Shown here: piece by piece, positions 50,543-57,990 of the stretch
How the letters are laid out: each line of letters begins with the position of its first letter
How positions within the stretch are numbered: the stretch's first letter is position 1
Source of the DNA: Corynebacterium sp. ACRPO
GTDB taxonomy: Bacteria; Actinomycetota; Actinomycetes; Mycobacteriales; Mycobacteriaceae
Direction of reading: 5' to 3'
Length of the DNA stretch: 64,000 nt
NCBI RefSeq assembly: GCF_022347205.1
Contig: NZ_JAKRNE010000011.1
Span: 1 to 64,000 of the forward strand
The notes under the pieces: model-generated
Database searches by the model: none
The model's input: the letters and a program-made list of their open reading frames with translations, nothing else
Told to the model about the DNA's origin: nothing
Made by a program: the position numbers and the translations under genes

Positions 50543-51636
50543 TGGTTGAGATTACCTCTGCCACGCTTGCCGACGGCCGCGAGATCCTCTACTTCGACGA
50601 TCAACCCCACCCCGACCGCGTGCTTGTCGACGCCCGCGACATCCCCACCGTCGCCCCCGCTTCCGAAATGCGCCGGGATCCCCTAACGGGGGATTGGGTG
50701 GCCTTTGCCGCCCACCGCATGAACCGCACCTTCTTGCCACCGGCCAACGAGAACCCGCTGGCACCCACGCGCGAAGGCCAGCTGCCCACGGAGATCCCGA
50801 GCCCCAGCTATGACGTGGTGGTCTTTGAAAACCGCTTCCCGTCCTTTGCTACTGCCGCAGACATCGAGCATCCGGAGAACGATAACCTGCTCGGCATGGT
50901 GCCGCGCCTTCCCGCCCGCGCCCGCTGCGAGGTGGTCTGCTTTACCGAGGACCCAGCCCTATCCTTCAAGGACCTGCCGGAATCGCGCATCCGCACCGTC
51001 ATCGAGGCCTGGGCTCACCGCACCGCCGCGCTATCCCAGATCGACGGCGTGGAGCAGGTATTCCCCTTTGAAAACCGCGGCGAGGAAATCGGCGTGACCC
51101 TCCAACACCCGCACGGCCAGATCTACTCTTATCCGTTCCTTTCGCCGCGCCTGCGCTCCATCGTGGAATCCGCCCGCGCCTATGACGGCGATCTCTTCCA
51201 GGATCTCCTCGATCGCGAGCGCGCCGCCGGCACCCGCATCATCGCCGAAACCGATCACTTCACCGTCTTCGTTCCCGCCGCCGCCAAATGGCCGCTGGAA
51301 GCCATGGTCCTGCCCAACGAGGAAGTCCCCGATTTCGCCGCACTTACCGACGCCCAACGCGCCGACCTCGCGCCCCTGCTCAAAAAGCTGTACTCGGCGG
51401 TGGACCGTTTCTTCGATGGTGTGGAGAAGACCCCGTATATCGCCGGCTGGACCCAAGCCCCGGTGGACCCGGACTTGCGTCCCGGAATCCGCATGCACCT
51501 GCAGCTCTTTTCGCTCATGCGCTCGCCCGGCCGCATGAAGTACCTCGCCGGTTCCGAGTCCTCGCAGGCCGTGTGGATCAATGACACCACCCCGGAGCGC
51601 ATCGCCGCCCGCTTTAAGGAGATCTGGGATGCTTAA
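50542..51636 (+). CDS. galT: Galactose-1-phosphate uridylyltransferase
   Basis: A 364-residue Leloir enzyme that exchanges UMP between UDP-glucose and galactose 1-phosphate. The active site H-P-H-G-Q is present in TLQHPHGQIYSYPF, and other family segments are RRDPLTGDWVAFAAHRMNR and VVVFENRFPSF. ATG 50542 is chosen because it shares a base with the preceding stop; a longer in-frame version would read the small gene in another frame. The metal-binding residues of E. coli GalT are not obvious, as is usual in actinobacteria. Confidence 0.93.
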   Translation: MVEITSATLADGREILYFDDQPHPDRVLVDARDIPTVAPASEMRRDPLTGDWVAFAAHRMNRTFLPPANENPLAPTREGQLPTEIPSPSYDVVVFENRFPSFATAADIEHPENDNLLGMVPRLPARARCEVVCFTEDPALSFKDLPESRIRTVIEAWAHRTAALSQIDGVEQVFPFENRGEEIGVTLQHPHGQIYSYPFLSPRLRSIVESARAYDGDLFQDLLDRERAAGTRIIAETDHFTVFVPAAAKWPLEAMVLPNEEVPDFAALTDAQRADLAPLLKKLYSAVDRFFDGVEKTPYIAGWTQAPVDPDLRPGIRMHLQLFSLMRSPGRMKYLAGSESSQAVWINDTTPERIAARFKEIWDA

Positions 51637-52828
51637 CTGGATTAACACCCGCAGCGAGGCGGAGCTAGCAGCCGCAGCCCGCGACCTCTTCGCCGCTGCC
51701 TTCCCGGACGCGCCCGAGCCCGCCGGCGTGTGGGCCGCTCCCGGCCGCGTCAACCTCATCGGCGAGCACATCGATTACGCCGGCGGCGCCTCCATTCCCT
51801 TTGCGCTGGAACAAAACACCGCCGTCGCCGTCGCACCCCGCACCGATGGCCTTCTCCGGATAGCCTCCGAGTTCGACGGCAGCGTTGCCCAGGCCAGCCT
51901 CCCACTCTCCGAAGTCCGCCCCGGACACCCTTCCAACTGGTCCGGCTACGTTGTCGGCACCATCTGGGCCGCCACTGCGGCGGATGTCCTGACCTGCACC
52001 GGCCTCGATATTGCCATCGTCTCTGATGTCCCCGTCGGCTCTGGCCTGTCCAGCTCCGCCGCCCTTGAGTGCTCCGTGGCAGTGGCCGCCTACGAGCTCT
52101 GCCACGGTCACGCTCCCGATGACGCCGCCCGCGCGCAGCTAGCCCAGGCTTGCATCCGCGCCGAGAACGAAGTGGTTGGCGCCTCTACCGGCGGCTTGGA
52201 CCAGAATGCCAGCCTGTTCGGCCAGCGCGGCAAGGCGCTATTCCTGGACTTTTTCACCGGCGCCGTCGAGCGCGTGCCGTTTAATATCGAGGCCCAGGAC
52301 ATGGTGCTGCTCATCGCGGACACCAATGCGCCGCACACGCTTTCCGACGGCCAATATGCCTCCCGCCGCGGCATCATCGACGCCGTCCAGGCTGCCGCCG
52401 GCCGCTCCATCCGCGAAATCCCAGATGCCGTTGCCTTCGCCGCGACCGTCAACCCCCAGGAGGCTGAACTCTACCGCCGTCGCGTGCGCCACGTGGTGGA
52501 CGAAACCGACCGCACCCTGGCCGCCGCCACCGCGCTCAACTCGTCCGACCCGGCAGAGTTCCGCCGCCTCATGCGCGAAAGCCACATTTCCCTGCGCGAC
52601 CTTTACGAGGTCACGACCCCCGAGCTTGACTCCGCTTTCACCGCGGCCGGCGAAATCGGCGCTCGCATGACTGGTGGCGGCTTCGGCGGCGCCGTCATCG
52701 CGCTCATCCCGCGCTCGGACGTCGAGTCCACCGCCCAGGCCATTTATGATGCCGCAGCATCCCGCAGCTTCCCAGAACCTACCTTCTTGGTGGCCCGCCC
52801 GGGAGATGGCGCCCGTCGCCTGGCCTAA
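51629..52828 (+). CDS. galK: Galactokinase
   Basis: A 399-residue GHMP kinase forming galactose 1-phosphate. The galactokinase signature is APGRVNLIGEHIDYAGG, the ATP loop is PVGSGLSSSAALECSVA and the C-terminal motif is RMTGGGFGGAVIAL. ATG 51629 overlaps the galT stop by 8 bp, so translation is coupled. Last gene of the gal operon; no galE lies here, so UDP-galactose epimerase must be encoded elsewhere. Confidence 0.94.
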   Translation: MLNWINTRSEAELAAAARDLFAAAFPDAPEPAGVWAAPGRVNLIGEHIDYAGGASIPFALEQNTAVAVAPRTDGLLRIASEFDGSVAQASLPLSEVRPGHPSNWSGYVVGTIWAATAADVLTCTGLDIAIVSDVPVGSGLSSSAALECSVAVAAYELCHGHAPDDAARAQLAQACIRAENEVVGASTGGLDQNASLFGQRGKALFLDFFTGAVERVPFNIEAQDMVLLIADTNAPHTLSDGQYASRRGIIDAVQAAAGRSIREIPDAVAFAATVNPQEAELYRRRVRHVVDETDRTLAAATALNSSDPAEFRRLMRESHISLRDLYEVTTPELDSAFTAAGEIGARMTGGGFGGAVIALIPRSDVESTAQAIYDAAASRSFPEPTFLVARPGDGARRLA

Positions 52829-52880
52829 CTCCGCGGGCCGGCTCGGCTCAGCCGCGACCCTCCCAGCGCGCCCATTGTCG

Positions 52881-52971
52881 TTAGGTCCATACTGATCAGG
52901 CTGATCTGAAGGCTGGGCCGCCTCAGATCGGCCTTAACTCCCTCAATTCGGCCTGATCAGATCAGCCCTAA
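52881..52971. repeat. 91-bp palindromic repeat, copy 1
   Basis: It begins TTAGGTC and ends CCCTAA, with inner arms CTGATCAGG (52892-52900) and CCTGATCAG (52952-52960). An ungapped alignment with copy 2 (54103-54193) matches at about 63 of 91 positions by my count. The two copies bracket the RNase H-domain gene. Confidence 0.75.
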
Positions 52972-52987
52972 GCCCTAAGCAATTGGA

Positions 52988-54031
52988 TCACAACGCCGAG
53001 AGAGCTTTTTGAATCCCCTCGCGCAGCGTCTCGCGAGACTGCTTCATCGGATGCGCAATCGCGCGCAACCCCATGTACGCAATTTGGTCGGCCGCCCGAT
53101 TCAGCGGATCGCCTGCATGCCCGAGCACGCGCCGGATGTCGACCTCGCATTGGCCTTGGATATCACCCCAAGCTTGCTGGAATCGGGATCGCGCACCCGA
53201 AGACACCCCTCGCCACGTGCGCCCCGGCCGTGATGCTTTAGAGCCGCGCTTATGCACAATCTGCTCGACCGCCTCCAAAGCGGCTACGGAATCGGACTCA
53301 ATAACCGCCTTGCGCGCACCCACCTTGAGCAGGTATTTCAGCGCGAGCGTCAGTGCTTCGAGCTCGAGCTCATCGGTGCTCGCCTTGGTTTCTCGAGTCC
53401 GTAACCGGTAGTCGCCGTTGCCCGCAACGAAGCACATCGACCCCTTGAATACGGTATCCGAGGAAGCATCGGTAGCTATGCGCACCACGTCGCCCTTGGG
53501 CCATGAGGAGGCGCGCGAGAAGTTCGGCCACCAGTGCGCTTTCGGCGTCTCTACCTGTGCCGCTTGCTTCTTTTTCGGTGCCTCACCCATCTTGCGCGCC
53601 TTCCGTGCGGTCAGGCCGGCTTGTTTTCTGCGCACGGAGCTCGCGCTTTTCGAAGCCCTATTTTCTCCCGCAAAGCTTCCCGTCACCGTGAAACCGTCGG
53701 CCGTGAGTGCCGATCGCAACGTATTCTGCCTGCGACCAGTGACAATCCATACCCGCCCGTCGAGTCCCTTGAGCGCGCGTTTGACCTCGCGCACGGCGAT
53801 ATCGACGATATCGCCCTTCTTCGTTTGGCCGCGGCGCACAAAACGCGTCTGCTTGGTATTGACTGCGATGACCCAGCCTTCGATGGTGCCGTTGGGGGCG
53901 GAATCCCAACGCTCGTCCCAGAGCGCGACCGCAACATGGATTGGTGCTGAGACCATGTCCGAGGTGATCTTGCGGGTGCCGTAGGTGCGCGATTGCGTAC
54001 CGGTTAGTTCTGAGAGCTCGATGGGTTCCAT
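52988..54031 (-). CDS. Protein with C-terminal RNase H domain and a degenerate second copy
   Basis: A 347-residue protein. Residues about 183-325 look like RNase HI with all four acidic/histidine positions kept: VRIATDASSD, ELELEALTLALKYL, AVIESDSVAAL, and LGHAGDPLNRAADQIAYMG. The N-terminal 115 residues show the same secondary-structure order (VALWDERWDS; IEGWVIAVN; DIVDIAVREVKRALKGL; RVWIVTG) without the acidic residues, so I suspect a degenerate duplicate. A basic Lys/Arg-rich linker (SSVRRKQAGLTARKARKMG) joins them. It might process RNA-DNA hybrids or act as a hybrid-binding protein. It is flanked by two palindromic repeats and I do not know a close described homologue. Confidence 0.7.
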   Translation of the reverse strand: MEPIELSELTGTQSRTYGTRKITSDMVSAPIHVAVALWDERWDSAPNGTIEGWVIAVNTKQTRFVRRGQTKKGDIVDIAVREVKRALKGLDGRVWIVTGRRQNTLRSALTADGFTVTGSFAGENRASKSASSVRRKQAGLTARKARKMGEAPKKKQAAQVETPKAHWWPNFSRASSWPKGDVVRIATDASSDTVFKGSMCFVAGNGDYRLRTRETKASTDELELEALTLALKYLLKVGARKAVIESDSVAALEAVEQIVHKRGSKASRPGRTWRGVSSGARSRFQQAWGDIQGQCEVDIRRVLGHAGDPLNRAADQIAYMGLRAIAHPMKQSRETLREGIQKALSAL

Positions 54032-54102
54032 TATCTCTAGTAAAGCACGGTTAACCGCGCTGCTGAATTATCCCCCACACCGCCGCTGTGAACTACTTCC
54101 CC

Positions 54103-54193
54103 TTAGGTCGAAGGTGATCGAGCCGATCTGAGCACAACCCGCCCTCAAATCAGCCTCAACGCCTTCAACTCGGCCCGATCACCTTGGACCTAA
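54103..54193. repeat. 91-bp palindromic repeat, copy 2
   Basis: TTAGGTC at the left end and GACCTAA at the right; inner arms AAGGTGATCG (54111-54120) and CGATCACCTT (54176-54185) are perfect complements. About 22 of the outer 24 positions pair. Differences from copy 1 at arm positions 12 and 18 are matched by compensating changes in the opposite arm. Confidence 0.8.
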
Positions 54194-54282
54194 CGTTCCG
54201 CCTCTCACTCAAGGCCCTCGGAAATTCACCTTCCTGAGCCGCATGATGCGTGCCCCGCCCCGCCAGCCGCGAAGATGAAACC

Positions 54283-55185
54283 ATGATTACAGATCACTTC
54301 ATCAACCTTCGTTACGCCGGAGCCGAAAGTCCGCACCATTTAGCCCTCCAGCGCGGTGAGCTCACCCAGATAGCGCCCTGGGTCGCCGTTCCTACGGCCA
54401 CCTGGAGGCAATGGGTGCGCCATAAACAACAATTCGCCAAAGTAGTCGCTGCCGGGTGGAGCACCCACCGCGCCGTCCTCATCGGTAAATCGGCCGCGCG
54501 GCTGTGGGGAATGTGGGTAATTTCCAGGGAAGGGGAGGAGGTGGAGTTAGCGGTGCCTTCGGGAAGCGTGCCCCCACGAAGGCTCACCGCGAAAGGCTAT
54601 CGGTACCGCCGGGTAAAGTCCCTCCAGGAATCCACGGTGTCGATAGCGGGTGTGCGCGCCACGAATCCCGCCCGCACCTGCCTCGAAATCGCCCGGCTAC
54701 ACGGATTCCCAGATGGCCTGGTAGCTACCGATTCTGCCCTCAGACAACACGACGTCACCACATATGACTTGCACGAAGAACTAGCAAAGATGCGGCGCAC
54801 GAGGAGACAAGCAGCCATGCGGAAGGTTATCGAGCACGCGTATGGCGGATCGGAATCGCCCTATGAGTCCTATCTGCGAGCACTCATTATTGAGCGGTTC
54901 CCGCAGGTGAAAATTGAGCCACAGAAACCGCTGCTCGGGAAGTATCGGGCGGATCTCTGTCTCGATGGATGGCTGGTGGTCGAGGTCGATGGTGATGCCA
55001 AATATGACGGTACCTATGGCGAGGCGCCCGCCCACGTGGTCAAGCAGCAGATAAAGAGGCAGCGAGCGCTAGAAAACCGCGGATACGTGGTGCTGCGCTT
55101 TGGCCCCAGCGAAATGAAAGTGCCGGACGAGGCTTTGCAGATAATCGCCAGCCACCTGGGAAAACGCGGCAGGAAAGTAGCCTAG
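54283..55185 (+). CDS. AbiEi-like / DUF559 endonuclease-domain protein
   Basis: A 300-residue protein. The N-terminal half has an AbiEi-like layout (AVPTATWRQWVRHKQQFAKV; GWSTHRAVLIGKSAARLWGM; RLTAKGYRYRR), and the C-terminal ~95 residues match DUF559, a Vsr/PD-(D/E)XK-type nuclease fold: ESPYESYLRALIIERFPQVK, then YRADLCLDGWLVVEVDGDAK with the D ... E-x-D pattern. Such proteins are common in actinobacteria, often in variable islands, and may be toxin or antitoxin components. ATG 54283 is preferred to an upstream GTG. The fragment at 40429 is related to its N-terminal part. No partner gene is adjacent. Confidence 0.75.
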   Translation: MITDHFINLRYAGAESPHHLALQRGELTQIAPWVAVPTATWRQWVRHKQQFAKVVAAGWSTHRAVLIGKSAARLWGMWVISREGEEVELAVPSGSVPPRRLTAKGYRYRRVKSLQESTVSIAGVRATNPARTCLEIARLHGFPDGLVATDSALRQHDVTTYDLHEELAKMRRTRRQAAMRKVIEHAYGGSESPYESYLRALIIERFPQVKIEPQKPLLGKYRADLCLDGWLVVEVDGDAKYDGTYGEAPAHVVKQQIKRQRALENRGYVVLRFGPSEMKVPDEALQIIASHLGKRGRKVA

Positions 55186-55218
55186 ATCACCCCCGCGCCA
55201 CCCCGTAACACATAAAAG

Positions 55219-55229
55219 TTGTTGAACAA
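55219..55229. promoter_or_regulatory. TTGTTGAACAA site upstream of the Nramp-like gene
   Basis: TTGTT-G-AACAA, a perfect 5+1+5 dyad, lies 72-82 bp upstream of the Nramp-like gene. The identical 11-mer occurs upstream of pxpA (62116-62126). FadR-type GntR proteins bind TTGT...ACAA sites, and such a regulator is encoded between the two arms of the locus. A second palindrome, TGATGCGCATCA, is at 55251-55262. Confidence 0.7.
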
Positions 55230-55300
55230 AAGGCATAGCTACCTTTAAGATGATGCGCATCACAAATTAATGCGACCTGCATCACGAAAGGTGAAATCTA

Positions 55301-56536
55301 GTGAGTGCTGAGACATCACACGCCGCTCCGGCGCAGGCGGGGGACAAGACCCCGCCCAAAGGCCTCGGCGCCATGGCTGGTGCCATGTTCCTTATGGCCA
55401 CCTCCGCCATCGGTCCGGGATTTTTGACCCAGACCTCGGTCTTTACCGTGCAGATGGGCGCGTCCTTCGCATTTGCGATCATGCTGTCCATCCTCGTTGA
55501 CATCGCTATCCAGCTCAATGTGTGGCGCGTTTTGTGCGTGACCGGCATGCGCGCCAACACTCTGGGCAATACCGTGCTCCCCGGCCTGGGCTGGGTGCTT
55601 GCCGTATTCGTGTTCATCGGCGGCGCGGTCTTTAATATCGGCAATATCGCCGGTTCTGGCCTGGGTATTAACGCGATGCTGGGCATCGATTCGCGCATCG
55701 GCGGCGTCATCGCGGCGGCCATCGCCATCTTCATCTTCCTCTCCAAGAAGGCGGGCATGGCGCTTGACCGCCTCGTTGCGGTCCTGGGCGCGGTCATGAT
55801 CTTGCTGATGCTCTACGTTGCGGTGGTCAGCCAGCCACCGGTAGGGGAGGCGCTAAAGAATACCGTCGCACCGGGCGAGATCGACTTCTTCGTCATCACC
55901 ACCATCATTGGCGGCACCGTGGGCGGCTATATCACCTTTGCCGGGGCGCACCGCCTCATCGATTCCGGCCACACCGGCGTGGAAAACGTCAAGAACATTA
56001 CCTATACCTCGGTAAGCGGCATCGTGGTCACCGGCATCATGCGCATGCTCCTCTTCTTGGCGGTTCTCGGTGTGGTGGCCACCGGCGTGGCGCTTTCGGA
56101 CGACAACACCGCGGCGGATGCCTTCTACAATGCCGCCGGCGAGTTTGGCCTGCGTGCCTTCGGCGTGGTCCTCTTCGCGGCCGGTTTGTCCTCGGTTATC
56201 GGCGCCGCCTATACCTCGGTATCTTTCGTGACCTCCCAGGACACCTCGACGCGCACCCGCAATATCCTCACCATCGTCTTCATTGCGGTGTGCACGGTAG
56301 TCTTTGTGGCCATCAACTCCGCGCCACAGAAGTTGCTCATCTTCGCCGGCGCCATCAACGGCCTGATCCTGCCCATCGGTTTCGCCCTCGTGATGTGGGT
56401 GGCCTGGCGCCGCCGCGACCTCCTGCAGGGCTATAAGTATCCCAAGTGGTTGCTGATTATCGGCGCCCTGGCGTGGGTACTCACCATCTTCATCGGCTTC
56501 AAGGCTTTCTCCGGCATTACCGAGCTGTGGGCATAA
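55301..56536 (+). CDS. Nramp-like transporter of the oxoproline locus (YcsG type)
   Basis: A 411-residue membrane protein with about 11 helices, distantly related to Nramp metal transporters. The metal-binding D-P-G-N of helix 1 is replaced by IGPGFLTQT (residues 37-45), so transport of Mn or Fe is unlikely. In Bacillus subtilis a similar protein, YcsG, is encoded with pxpA (ycsF), ycsI and kipI/kipA. By context, 5-oxoproline or a related carboxylate is the plausible substrate; this is inference. GTG 55301 follows AAAGG. It is co-transcribed with the next gene (TAATG overlap). About 20 N-terminal residues are hydrophilic and cytoplasmic. Confidence 0.75.
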   Translation: MSAETSHAAPAQAGDKTPPKGLGAMAGAMFLMATSAIGPGFLTQTSVFTVQMGASFAFAIMLSILVDIAIQLNVWRVLCVTGMRANTLGNTVLPGLGWVLAVFVFIGGAVFNIGNIAGSGLGINAMLGIDSRIGGVIAAAIAIFIFLSKKAGMALDRLVAVLGAVMILLMLYVAVVSQPPVGEALKNTVAPGEIDFFVITTIIGGTVGGYITFAGAHRLIDSGHTGVENVKNITYTSVSGIVVTGIMRMLLFLAVLGVVATGVALSDDNTAADAFYNAAGEFGLRAFGVVLFAAGLSSVIGAAYTSVSFVTSQDTSTRTRNILTIVFIAVCTVVFVAINSAPQKLLIFAGAINGLILPIGFALVMWVAWRRRDLLQGYKYPKWLLIIGALAWVLTIFIGFKAFSGITELWA

Positions 56537-57306
56537 TGCAGACCCCAGAGCAGGTGCGCGAGTATGCGCGCAGCCATGACATGGCCACCACCGCCGGGCA
56601 TGCCCGCGGCTTCATGCAGGCTAACCTGCTGGCCGTGCCGCAGGAATATGCCTTCGATTTCTTGCTCTTTGCCCAGCGAAATCCCAAACCGTGCCCGATT
56701 GTGGGCGTGCTGGAAGCCGGTCAGTACACCTCCGAGCTGTTGCCGGGCGGGGACATCCGCACCGATATTCCGGCCTACCGCGTCTTTGAAAACGGCGAGC
56801 ATACAGCTACGCTTGCCGACGCCACCTCGTACTACACCCCAGACATGGTCAGCTTCCTTATTGGTTGCTCTTTTACCTTCGAGACTGCGCTGCAGGATAA
56901 CGGCATTGAGGTTGCGCACATTGCTCAGCAGCGCAACGTGCCGATGTTTAAAACCACGATTCCCACCACCCCGGCCGGAGTCTTTTCCGGCCCCATGGTG
57001 GTCTCCATGCGCCCGATTCCGGCCGCGCAAGTCTCCGATGCCGTGCGGATTACCTCCCGCTACCCATCGGTTCACGGCGCCCCGGTTCACGTGGGTGACC
57101 CGGCGGCCATTGGTATTGAGGATCTGTCCCGCCCGGACTTTGGTGATCCGGGCGAAGTGCCGGAGGGCTGCCTGCCGGTCTTTTGGGCCTGTGGTGTAAC
57201 CCCGCAGGCCATCGTGATGGAATCTAAGCCGCGCTTAGCTATTACGCACGCACCTGGCCAGATGCTCGTGACCAACGCCCGCGATCAAGATTTTCTCATT
57301 CCTTAA
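56536..57306 (+). CDS. DUF1445 / D-glutamate cyclase-like protein (YcsI type)
   Basis: A 256-residue protein of the DUF1445 family: HARGFMQANLLAVPQEYAFD, CSFTFETALQDNGI, FSGPMVVSMRPIPA, HGAPVHVGDPAAIGIED, PVFWACGVTPQAI and ITHAPGQMLVTNA are the conserved blocks. The animal relative is D-glutamate cyclase, which makes 5-oxo-D-proline from D-glutamate; a role joining glutamate and oxoproline fits this locus. ATG 56536 shares a base with the preceding stop. It ends 4 bp inside the convergent GntR gene. Confidence 0.85.
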   Translation: MQTPEQVREYARSHDMATTAGHARGFMQANLLAVPQEYAFDFLLFAQRNPKPCPIVGVLEAGQYTSELLPGGDIRTDIPAYRVFENGEHTATLADATSYYTPDMVSFLIGCSFTFETALQDNGIEVAHIAQQRNVPMFKTTIPTTPAGVFSGPMVVSMRPIPAAQVSDAVRITSRYPSVHGAPVHVGDPAAIGIEDLSRPDFGDPGEVPEGCLPVFWACGVTPQAIVMESKPRLAITHAPGQMLVTNARDQDFLIP

Positions 57307-57929
57307 TCGTTCAGCACGGCGAGGATCTTCTCGCAGGTATTCATCAGGCTGTCATGCGAAAGCGTGGCGGCCTCGTGGCGTTTTCCATCTGCGATAAGCG
57401 TGGCCAAGGTGATATTGCCTTGGATATGGTCCGCGTGTAGCTGCGGGTAGCGCGGGATGGCTAGCAGGAAGGTTAGCCGCATGCGGGCGAGCAGGTTATC
57501 CATCTGCTCATTCAAGGTAGGGGAGCCTAGCGCGGCCACCAGCGCGCGGTGGAAGCGCTGATTGATGGCGGAGACTTCCTGGTGCTCGCCGCGTGCCGCG
57601 TAGTCGAAGGCAGAGGAAGTCAGGGTGACGAGTGAGGAGGCGTCGGCAAAAGCTCCCCAGCGTACCGCGGCAGGCTCGATGGCCGCGCGGGCGGCGAAGA
57701 GGTCGCGGATATAGTCTGCATCGGGCGTCGCGAGGAAAACACCCCGGTTAGGGATGCGCTCGACAATGCGCTCCGCGGCGAGCCTAGTAAATGACTCGCG
57801 GAGGGTATTGCGCGAGCAGTTAAAGCGCTCGGCCGCCTTGACCTCGCTAAGCTGCTCGCCCGGCTGGAACTCGCCGGCGGAGATGGCCTCGCGCAACTCG
57901 GAGGCGACAGACTGGGAAAGCATGACCAC
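57303..57929 (-). CDS. GntR/FadR-family regulator of the oxoproline locus
   Basis: A 208-residue regulator: N-terminal winged helix (LREAISAGEFQPGEQLSEVK; FNCSRNTLRESFTRLAAERI) and a C-terminal all-helical FCD ligand-binding domain (INQRFHRALVAALG; SHDSLMNTCEKIL) with histidines that normally hold a metal and a carboxylate ligand. GTG 57929 or ATG 57923 are both possible; neither has a Shine-Dalgarno. It lies between the two arms of the locus, whose promoters share TTGTTGAACAA. Oxoproline or a related acid is a likely effector. Confidence 0.87.
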   Translation of the reverse strand: MVMLSQSVASELREAISAGEFQPGEQLSEVKAAERFNCSRNTLRESFTRLAAERIVERIPNRGVFLATPDADYIRDLFAARAAIEPAAVRWGAFADASSLVTLTSSAFDYAARGEHQEVSAINQRFHRALVAALGSPTLNEQMDNLLARMRLTFLLAIPRYPQLHADHIQGNITLATLIADGKRHEAATLSHDSLMNTCEKILAVLND

Positions 57930-57943
57930 AACTGTACTAAAAA

Positions 57944-57977
57944 GTTATGCACCTCACATTGAGATGAGGTGCATAAC
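57944..57977 (-). terminator. Hairpin between the biotin carboxylase and gntR genes
   Basis: GTTATGCACCTCA (57944-57956) and TGAGGTGCATAAC (57965-57977) are perfect 13-bp arms with an 8-nt loop. On the minus strand it begins 14 bp after the carboxylase stop and is followed by TTTTT, a good terminator. It ends only 14 bp before the gntR start, so it must also overlap any gntR promoter. Confidence 0.75.
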
Positions 57978-57990
57978 GATGATGTGAGCG

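Noticed and set aside
55301..56536. Annotation as a manganese/iron importer (MntH)
   Set aside because: The metal-binding D-P-G-N motif is absent and the genetic context is oxoproline metabolism.
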